Shown here: piece by piece, positions 50,707 through 59,240 of the stretch
Numbering within the stretch: position 1 is the first letter of the stretch
How the letters are laid out: each line of letters begins with the position of its first letter
Source of the DNA: Ctenosaura bakeri
Lineage: Eukaryota > Chordata > Lepidosauria > Squamata > Iguanidae
Reading direction: 5' to 3'
Length of the DNA stretch: 64,000 bases
Assembly: GCA_948474755.1 (NCBI GenBank)
Contig: CAOLHI010001044.1
Location: 434,001-498,000, forward strand
Notes under the pieces: model-generated
What the model was told of the DNA's origin: nothing
Databases searched by the model: none
The model's input: the letters and a program-made list of their open reading frames with translations, nothing else
Position numbers and translations under genes: made by a program

Positions 50707-51195
50707 CAGTTGTCCCCCCACATCTGCATGTTTAACTTTTGCAGATTTGATATTTGTGGATTATTTGCTGCTGCTTCTGCTGTTGCCCTACACCATTTTT
50801 AATAAGGACTTACATGCCTTGTCTCGTGCTTGCAGTCTCTATATAAGCCTCGTGAGGCTGAGAGAGGCTGTGAGCACAAGACGCTTGTAAGACACAATTA
50901 AAAATGGCATACGGCAGCAGAAGAGATGGTGGTAAGCCCCGCCAGTTGCTTGCTTCTGCCTTCTGAAGGAACCTCACTATCTTGAAGGTAGAACCAGCCA
51001 GTTGATGTGTTCCCCAGCACCAGTTCAAATGTATTGTGTACTGTACATTTGAATCTGCAGTGGTTTGAATCAACGGACTGAACTTTTTTGTGGGTACTGA
51101 ATATGATTTGGACGGGGGGCAAGAAATATTCACTTTTTTCCTACTTTCACAGGGCTAATGTACCCCTAACCACAGTGAATGTGGAGGGCTGACTG
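50707..51195. mobile_element. Non-autonomous TA-flanked element with GGCCCTCCACATT ends, copy 2
   Basis: It starts CAGTTGTCCCCCCACATCTG and ends AATGTGGAGGGCTGACTG before TA. Its left part (GATTTGATATTTGTGGATTA) is the reverse complement of the right part of copy 1 at 20805-21244. Its right part (GTACCCCTAACCACAGTGAA) mirrors copy 1's left part, so the two copies face opposite ways. No transposase is visible; the 107-codon frame inside has no domain. Confidence 0.7.
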
Positions 51196-51263
51196 TACTG
51201 TAATCTGGCAGAAATCTTCAGACTATGCAGCTATAGGAGGTGGATGTGAATTTTAGAGCTGTT

Positions 51264-51266
51264 TTT

Positions 51267-51318
<52 letters not shown>

Positions 51319-51330
51319 TCCTTCTTTCTT
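51264..51330. repeat. (TTTC)n microsatellite
   Basis: About sixteen tandem TTTC units with a single C interruption near 51320. Confidence 0.95.
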
Positions 51331-51507
51331 AAAATAATGGTACCCTAACCAAAATTATAGAATCCTTGGGCAGTATACAACTAAAGTCAATTTGTTAAAT
51401 TTGTTAAAATACGTTAAAACAATAAAAATAACTTCAACAGACTAAACATATATTGAGTATTTCCATGCTTTAAAAGCTTTACAGAGACTAAAAGTTTATT
51501 AGAGAGA

Positions 51508-51722
51508 CAATGTAGTCTGGTGGTTTAAATTTTGTACTAGGACTCCTGGAGAGCAGGGTACAAATCCCCCCTCAGCCCTGGAAACTTACAGAGTGATCTT
51601 GGTCAAGTCACATTCTCTCAGCCTCAGAGGAAGGAAAGGGTAACCCTCCACTGAGTAAATGTTGCCCAAAAAGCCTTATGAAATTGGAGTTAACTTAAAG
51701 GCAATATAACAATAACAAAAAT
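51508..51722 (+). mobile_element. tRNA-headed SINE (Sauria type), copy C
   Basis: It begins GACAATGTAGTCTGGTGGTT, with a B-box-like GGGTACAAATCCC, then CTTGGTCAAGTCACATTCTC and a tail ending in AACAATAACAAAAATTT. The tail is shortened relative to copies A and B. It is in the opposite orientation to those copies. Confidence 0.78.
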
Positions 51723-54299
51723 TTAACAAGTTAAAACAACTTGAAAGGTAAAACTCATTTTTAAAAACAATGTACATGTCCATTTTGGAAGAAATCAGTT
51801 AGGTTCCAAAAGTTTTAATAAAAAGCCATGTTTTAGCTTGGCACCAGGAACAAAATCAACACTGGTGCCAATTGGGCATCCACGAGAAGGGAATGCTCTG
51901 AATGGGGGGCTAGACCAGAGAAGGCCTTCTCTCACGTTGTCCCACATTGTATGGTTCCTATGGGTGGCAGATAGAGGAGGCCCCTCCTTGACAGCAGGCT
52001 TCAATCCTCAGGTGGCATATATCTGATTTAACTGTGCAGCCTGCACATACCTTTCACTTACAGCACCATATAAATATTTCCGCTTGTAGTTAGAAAGGGG
52101 GAATGAAAAGAAAGCCAAAGAAGAAATAAAAAGTAGAGATGGGTAAAATTGAACAAAAGCTCCCAGAGAAAAGCAAGATCTCACAGGGAAAGTTGTTAAT
52201 ATTGTCTGGAGGAATCAGTGCAACACAGCGTGGAGTGTACACAGCTTTACTAACTGCATACATTGGCTAGTTTTAGCCAGCATATTTTAATTTATTGTAC
52301 AAGCTACATCTACTAAAATGTCCTCTTCTTCACAGCTATTAGCGCTGCACAGGCCATCTCTTCTTTGCATCTGACTAACCTGACTAGTTGTAGCAGTGTT
52401 TACAGGGAAAGAGAACAAAATAGTGCTGTGCCAATCAGTGCATCAGCACCTTCTTTTTTGAATTTTAAAAGGTTCCAAAATAAGCTTTGTGCAGGCAAAG
52501 GTCCCAGCTGTTGTGGGATTCTATAAAGACCCCAAAGCTCCCCTGACCATGCAATCCAAGGCCTAATTTCAAACAAAATTGTGATTATAGGACCTGGAAG
52601 ATTCTATATTCAAATAAAGGTGATTATTTTTAAATCTAGAGGGGAAAGATAGGCAAGAGATGAGGAGCTGCATGTTATAGAGTGCTGTTCTGTCTTGTGA
52701 ATTAATTTACTGTGAAATGTTCTGATCATCTACTCAGACACAAGCCCTGTTGAGACCTAGTCCCATGAAAGTCCCTATAGCTGGGTATATGGGTTTAAGT
52801 TCCAGCATTACTTGAATGAACAAGTTACTACATATCTCAATCCCTTCATGGTGATTTATTCCTGCTACTTAAATTAATCCCTTAGCACAGGAGATCATAA
52901 TTCACTTCCTAACAAGTTGTTAGGGGATGTGGAGGAGAGAAACCACCCAAACATACATACCAAGTTTTTCAAAGCAAAATAGATTTAAAAATCCATCTAA
53001 ATCATCGTGAATTTGTTCTTCCATTAATCACATTCAAAAAATATATCATGCTGGCATGTTGTAGTTCCAGTTAGTCAACTTTGAACATTGATATACATAC
53101 AGAAGGAAGGCACGCAAAAAAGATAAAGATCCCCTAAGAATGGTTTAATAATTTACAACTGTACTAAACCAGTCAAAGGAAGATTGCCAGAGGCACACCT
53201 TGTGGGAACCTCTAGGATTAACAAAACCCTCTGTAGGTTATAAACATGGTGAAATCTTGAGGTAATATCTACTGATGAGGGTAAGAGAAAGAGAGAGTAG
53301 ACTGTCTTCCACTGGCCTTTTGCCATCCACCATACATAAACTGTAATGTCTGAATAAATAAGCATTCTTAAGATGCACTAGAAATGTTATAAAGGCTGAA
53401 TCATGGCTGAAAATATGAATGTTGGTTCAAATTTAATTTGCCTCCAAACTCACTGGTAGCCTTAGACAAGCCACTATTTCTTAGCCTTAGCTCTTTTAAA
53501 TATAATATGGGGATTAATTTTAAAAAAGCCTACTTTAAAGGACTATTGTTACTATTACTGAAAGTGTACGGTATATGTGGAAGTGCTCTGCACACTGAAA
53601 ATAACAGCAGTAGCAGCAGGTATAATTCAGGGCGGCTGAACCATCTTCAGAGGTACTGTTCAGCTGATGATTAAATTCTAGAAACAAATATCAAAGGGCA
53701 GCTAGCAACATCATATCTCACTTGAGGCATTCTTACAAGCATCTAGATGACTACTATGACCACATTTGACCTTATTCACCAAGTAATTTCTTATGCCATT
53801 CTGTGACAATTTAAACTGAAGGTTTTTAATTTGGTTGCTTCTTGTTTTAGGTTACTTTCTTTTCATCAAGTTCTTTTACTTCTTATTAGCAAAGGATACA
53901 ACTCTGAAGAACTGAGGTAGGTAACATCCTGTTAATGTAGTTTCTTTTTTTAAAAAAAACCCTGTTAATGTAAGGTTTAAAACAAAAAACCTAAAAGCAA
54001 AATCTTTCCAAGTTGGCAAAAAGGCCAGAAAGTCAATGAATCATCTAACTAAATACTTCCATAGAGACAGACACAATAATTCTGACATTAGCATAGCATT
54101 TGGGACACACATATTTCTCATTCTAGACATCATGTTTTTTAATTAGGACAAAATTCTTTAAATTGAGAACTTGCTAGAAAATGTATTAAGGATCAAGAAT
54201 TCTAAGTAACAACATTTTCCAAGGACAGCTGAAAAATAGGCCAAAAAAAGTTTTCAGTATAAAGTGTCAAAATATATTCAGTACAAGGGGCTAAAGCAA

Positions 54300-54940
54300 T
54301 TTTTCCCAACCTGGTGCTCTCTAGATATCCTGGACTGTCACTCTCATAATTCCATCCAGAATGACCACTGGTGACACTGGATGAGGGACAATGGCCCTTT
54401 CCACAAGCGGGTGAAGAAATGGCTGGAAACACGCTGAAACGGAGTTTACCTTAAACCGGGTAAGTCCGTCGTCAGTGGAGCAGCGCGTTTTCACTGCTCC
54501 ACATTCGTCGGCATCCCATGGCGTCCTGCAGTGCCCAAAATGGCGGCTTATGACTGGCGGAGGCTCTCCACTAACTGGAGAACCTCACCAGCCAGAAATC
54601 CCGCCCCCGGCAGATCTGCAGGCAAGCCCTTGCGCGCACCTGCAAATCCACACCGGGCGCTGCGACACGGCTGCACGGGGCTGCATGCCCCATGCCTTTT
54701 AAAAACCACACAAAAAGTGGTTTTTAAAAAGCACGCAGTGCCGCCACTTCCGGGTGCCCTAGCGCGGACTGGGGTGTGGAATTACTCTAAAGTAATCCAC
54801 CCCAATCCACTTTACAGTGTAGACGACCTCCCAGGGAGGTTGTGCTACCACGTGTTATTTCCCCATATGGAAAGGGTCAATGGGAGCTGTAATTCAACAC
54901 ATCTGGAAAGCCGTAGGTTAGGAATGGGTAGGCTAATTTG
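54300..54940. repeat. Palindromic repeat interrupted by a GGCC-ended element
   Basis: The left half (TTTCCCAACCTGGTGCTCTC, ATATCCTGGACTGTCACTCT) ends at about 54392. The right half (GGGAGCTGTAATTCAACACA, TCTGGAAAGCCGTAGGTTAG) resumes at about 54881. Removing the intervening element restores a member of the short fold-back family. Confidence 0.7.
54393..54877. mobile_element. CpG-rich DNA element nested in a palindromic repeat
   Basis: It has terminal GGCCCTTTCCACAAG at the left and ATATGGAAAGGGTC at the right, which are mirrored. AAT (or CAATGG, depending on where the end is set) lies on both sides as a target duplication. The right boundary could extend by one base. The interior is GC-rich with many CpGs, contains CCCAAAATGGCGGCTTATGA, and has no domain-bearing frame. 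The ends resemble the element at 36018, so both may belong to one non-autonomous Harbinger-like group (inference). Confidence 0.68.
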
Positions 54941-56295
54941 CTGATTTTTGTGCCCTACAAAACTATGGTAATGCAATCCAATCTGAAAAGTGATTTTTCT
55001 TAATGTTCTGGTTTAGGATGGAAAATATCTCAGTATGCTTTAAAAACAAACTTGGCATACATACCATTCACACCTCAGCATGAGGCTGTCCTCTCTCAAA
55101 CTTTGAAATATAAACTTCAAGGGCCAAAACAGTATCAAACAGAAATATCATACTGCCTGGAAGTTTCTGGGGGTGAGTAGTGATTGTAAATTTTGAGTCT
55201 GGATTTTTTTTGGTGATGCACTAAATTCTGGAGGCTTTGAACAGCCGGGCTGAAGAAATCATTTCAGTAGTCCACAGCTGGCTAATGAACTGCACAGTTC
55301 CCGTCCTTGCTATATGGTAATATCTATCTCCTAGTTGACTATAGTTTCAAGCTACCTGAGCTGATCCACAGTATTCTCTGCCATGTGCTGAGTGCATAAA
55401 TGAGCATATCATGTCTAAATGGTCTTCAAAATCTAACGCCAGTCTTGTAAAATTGGCAATACAATCTGAGTTTTCATGAATAAATGTTAGGTTGCTCTCC
55501 AGATTCAGGTGCAATTTGAGAAATTCTCCCTTTTTATTCTAGATGAAGAAAATCACTCGCCCAATTTATTACCGTGGACTGTTCCTTATAAAGCAGAACA
55601 GGCCCTGTGCACCTCTTCAGCAACCAGTGACTATTAAGTTTGTTCCTGAAATTATAAAGTTAAATAATAAAGTTTTAAAGGATTCATCATGAGACATGGT
55701 ATCATAGCCTAAAAATGTAATCCAAACAACCAGTCTGCTTAGCTTCACAAACAGAAAATTGGAACATCATGGCAAAGGATGGAGATGTGATTCACAGAAT
55801 AGTAGGTAATGGCTGGATCTTTCAGCAGGAGCAGCAGTCCAGTACTTGAGAAGCATACATGACCTCATTTTGGACTTCATTTTGTGCCTTTAACAATCCT
55901 CAGGTCAAAAATAGCCTTTCTTCTGTGTATGAGGGGCTCAGTTCATACTGAACTGTATTTTGGTTACAGACCACACAGCAAGCCAATGGTTTGCTAGTAA
56001 CATTTCTGACTGTGCTCTTGGCCTTTGGCCTTACTACTCTTCTACTTTCCAAGGCTGTTGCAGGCCTGACTGCCTTTCAAAGCAGGAAGTGAGCTACGGT
56101 CAGTAACAACAAACAGGCATTTCCATAAAACAGCCCATTTTAAAGTAAATTTAAAACAAATAACCAAGCCAGCTCAAATTGCTTTTTCACAAAATTATCC
56201 CCAAGAGTCTTTGTCTCAAAATGTGATAGCTAATTAACATTTCTTTGGTCACACCACATCCATCAGTTCTAGATGATACATTATGAAGCAGCTAC

Positions 56296-56442
56296 CTCAG
56301 TATTAATGAAAAATCTTGGAACTGCTGGGGCCAGTCTTTCAATTTTAACCTTCCACACCAAGGGCACAGGAGAGTTCAGTATGAAGACCAGTGGCTTCTG
56401 GTGGGTATGAATAGACGAAATTGGGTTCAGATGCAAAGCAAC
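56296..56442 (-). CDS. TGFBR3: TGFBR3 exon, N-terminal orphan domain (most 5' exon in view)
   Basis: This is a 147 nt, 49-codon, phase 0-0 exon, with acceptor ...TTGTTTTACAG and donor GTAGCT. It starts VALHLNPISSIHTHQKPLV and continues ILNSPVPLVWKVKIERLA and PRFFINTE. LHLNPISS.H.H.K and FILNSP.PLVW match betaglycan near human residue 83 onward. Joined to the next exon it reads FFINTE then VSAGS. The human protein, as I recall it, goes directly from the FL of RLFL to VSEGS, so three codons (NTE) look extra beside a non-consensus donor. About 82 codons, including the signal peptide, must lie on further exons at higher coordinates, and none is recognisable up to 64000. Confidence 0.94.
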
Positions 56443-57814
56443 CTGTAAAACAAAAGCACAAATCGTCATCACCATCAATTAAAAGAGGACAATTACTTGA
56501 TAAACATCCATAACCTAATAAATAATATTTAACTCCTGAATGCTCAGAGTTCTCTACAGACATTAGTTTATTCGTCTTTACATACAACTTTGTGGCTGGG
56601 TCTATATACACCTTCTTTATGACAGAAATATTGTAATGTCATGGGAGAGAGTGAAGAGGAGGCCCTGGGAGAGTAAGCGGCACGTTTAACGTCACCTAGA
56701 TAGCTCATGACCTGCAGAGGGGGAGGTGTTCAGCAGTCAGAATCATGGAGCACATACAAGGCCTATACACCACAAAGGAACCTCCTACCAGGCCTCAGAG
56801 ACCCCAGTCCAACTGCTATTTCTCCTTTTTTCTTAGTGCTGCCTTCTCCATGCAAGCAAGAACCAATAGGTTCAAGGAGAAGAAACAGCAGGCTCCAGTT
56901 GCCTTGTCCTATCCCCTCTGGTCAGTGACTAAGACTGCAAGGTAGGCAAGCAAAGAGGAAACAGTGATGGAAATGATGTAGCTACCAAGGGATAGTGAGC
57001 CTTGATGGCAAAACCCTCTCTCCCTATAATCCCTGAGCACTGTAAAAATGGGTGTGGAAATGAGACTGAGAATAGTGGCACGCTTTAGATCAAGCATGAG
57101 CTCCTGACTAAGGTTAAATTTGAGCCTGGAGCTTCTTAGCTCACAAACTGTGCTCCTGGATCTAGTTCTCAGAAAACAGCAGAAAAGGCAGTAAACCTGT
57201 TTCTGACTGGGATGTCCAATCCCTAGCCAGAGCTTGAATTGCTACTTTTAAAAAGGAGCTAGTTACTTTGTTCATTACTCTGATCATACAACAGGACATT
57301 AGTTGAAGTCTACTGAAGTCCAGAAACTCAAACTCACAGAGTTTCTTGTTTGTAACAAGTTACCATTACTGTTACCGCTGTGTTTGAAAATTTAGGAAAA
57401 TGCTCTCTGTTTCCCTCAAGTGGCCAACTCAAACACTGCACCTTGGAAATTCTGAGAAAAATGGAAAAAAATATTATGAAGCAATCTTTCCAGGCTGCTG
57501 CAAAGGGTCACCCATGTGACCCTTCTGCTCCCCCCCCCACCACTCAGACTGAATCACCACATGCACACTCAGTTATGGGTAACAGGCAGACAACTAGTTC
57601 CTATTATTCCACTGAAAAGTAGTGAATTACAACCATGGCCATTACAGCCCATTACTGCAAAAACTTTGAGGCCCCTCCCTAAACTGCAAACCCCAGGATT
57701 CCATAAGATGTTGAAAGTGGAATAATAGCACTATAACAGATTAGTGCAGAAATGGCCTATGAAGGAACTAGGCAAGGTCTCGACATGTAAAGATATGTCA
57801 TTGAATATTGAAAT
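56443..57814 (-). other. TGFBR3 upstream intron, part proximal to the 56296 exon
   Basis: This is the 1.4 kb between the most 5' visible exon and the DIRS element. It contains a half copy of the 41300 palindrome at 57672-57762 and a C/A-rich run near 57528. No exon with a signal peptide is recognised. Confidence 0.7.
57672..57762. repeat. Half copy of the 41300-type palindromic element
   Basis: CCCTCCCTAAACTGCAAACC, then CCAGGATTCCATAAGATGTT and TTAGTGCAGAAATGGCC follow the right arm of the element at 41300-41477 with few changes. The left arm is absent. Confidence 0.8.
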
Positions 57815-58002
57815 AAGAACAGGTTGCTTACCTGTAACTGTGGTTCTTCGAGTGGTCATCTGTGCCATCATACACTAGGAGCTTTAGCGCCTGCGCGGTA
57901 GCGTTCGGAAACTTCTAGAGCTTGTTCGCTTGGCGGGAACCCCTCCCCCACGCCGGTACTGCGCATGCTCCTCCCGCCGAGCAACGGTCTCTCCTCAGTT
58001 CT
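57815..58002. repeat. DIRS terminal repeat at the element's 3' end
   Basis: The inner part, 57868-58002, is the exact reverse complement of 63730-63864. The outer 50 bp or so (57815-57866) differs from the other end and is instead matched by the internal complementary region. Similarity resumes weakly at CGTCCGCCG just inside. The GC-rich part may contain the promoter, as is known for DIRS terminal repeats. Confidence 0.93.
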
Positions 58003-58056
58003 GTCGTCCGCCGTAGAACCTACAGGGACCTGAAAGAGAGGGGAGGAAGGGCGGGT

Positions 58057-58153
58057 GTGTATGATGGCACAGATGACCACTCGAAGAACCACAGTTACAG
58101 GTAAGCAACCTGTTCTTCTTCTTCGTGGTCTCTGTGCCTTCATACACTAGGAG
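58057..58153. repeat. DIRS internal complementary region
   Basis: 58057-58117 (61 bp) is the exact reverse complement of the outer left end, 57815-57875. 58115-58153 (39 bp) is the exact reverse complement of the outer right end, 63851-63889. The two matches overlap by CTT at 58115-58117. In DIRS elements this region is thought to template the joining of both ends during circle formation, and a trinucleotide overlap is the expected arrangement. Confidence 0.93.
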
Positions 58154-58189
58154 ACTGTGTAGCTTACCGGTCGGACGGCGGGTCAGGTC

Positions 58190-59240
58190 CTACAGCACGG
58201 AAGCCAACACCTCACGTCCAAACCGGGCATCTCTGCGCGACCGGCAGTCGAGCCTGTAGTGGCGCACGAAGGTCGACGGTTGGGACCAGGTCGCCACACG
58301 GCAGAGTTCATGCAGGTCAACTCCTCGCAGGAGGGCCGCAGAAGTAGCCACAGCTCTGGTGGAGTGGGCTCGAAGCAGGACTGGCGGAGGCTTCCTCGCG
58401 AGCTCATACGCCAGTTGAATAGTCCTCACCACCCATTTGGAGAAGCGCTGGGTGGACACTTTGAGGCCCTTCCGACGTCGCCCATAGCAAACGAAGAGAT
58501 GCGGCGTCTGTCGGAAGGAAGCAGTCCTGTCCTTGTAGAAGGCCAATGCCCGACGCACGTCCAGTGAGTGGAGGGACCGCTCCAACGGTGTCGTCGGGTT
58601 CGGGAAGAAGGCAGGCAGGATGATGTCCTGGTTGAGATGGAAACTGGACACCACCTTAGGCAGGAACGAGATGTCAGGTCTCAGGACCACCTTGTCCCTG
58701 TGGAAGACCGTGAAGGGCTCATCGGATCGAAGAGCTGTGATCTCACCCGCTCGCCTCGCTGAGGTCACCGCTACCAGGAAGGCAGTTTTCATGGTCAGGA
58801 GCCTGTCATCCGAGGTCGCCATCGGCTCGAAGGGCGGCTTTGTCAGCTGCGAGAGCACCAATGAGAGGGACCACGGCGGTAGCGGCGGCGATACCGGCGG
58901 GTAGAGATGATGTAGTCCTTTCAGGAACCGCTTAACGGTATCGTTCCTGAAGAAGGCCGAGGCAGCCGACCGTGGCGGTTGGTATGCCACGATCGCGGAG
59001 AGATACACCTTCAGGGATGGAAACGCCAGCCCCTGTTGCCGGAGGTGCAGGAGGAAATGCAGGACGGTCGAGAGCCCCGCGGGCGATACCGGCTCACTCC
59101 TCTCGTTAGCGAAGGTCAGGAAGCGTCGCCACTTGTATTGATAGTTGCGACGGGTGGATTCCTTCCTGGCCGCGACGAGGACGGTACCGAGGACGGGGTC
59201 GTCTAGTGCGATATCCTCCAGGCATGGAGGGCCAGGCGTG
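58190..59240 (-). CDS. DIRS tyrosine recombinase
   Basis: This is the C-terminal 350 or so residues of a long open frame that ends at 58190. It starts near CLEDIALDD, then RKESTRRNYQYKWRRFLTF (the SAM-like core-binding domain). The catalytic domain has SARRAGEITAL at about 58741-58770, HSTRAVATSAALLRG at about 58342-58380, and FVRHYRLD with the nucleophilic tyrosine codon at 58256-58258. These supply the Arg, His-x-x-Arg and Tyr residues of the family. It would integrate the circular DNA intermediate. The start is uncertain: the frame is open back to 61021 and overlaps the RT ORF by about 1.8 kb. It is offset by -1 from RT, and there is no obvious Met near the domain start. The catalytic part shows no break. 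Confidence 0.9.

Larger units (their letters stand above)
30937..56295 (-). other. TGFBR3 25.4 kb intron, rich in mobile elements
   Basis: This is the largest intron fully in view (GTAGCT...TTCTCCTCAG). The mobile elements I recognise in it are listed separately: SINEs, a CR1 end, TA-flanked and GGCC-ended DNA elements, palindromes, microsatellites, and a three-copy family of unknown class. The remaining unique AT-rich stretches (30937-33640, 34000-36000, 37800-38800, 42000-43290, 43500-44650, 52000-54290 and 54950-56290) show nothing I can name. No second gene, conserved RNA or CpG-rich promoter is apparent. Confidence 0.72.

Noticed and set aside
54531..54944. 137-codon plus-strand frame
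   Set aside because: It runs from the nested CpG-rich element into the neighbouring repeat; no domain.
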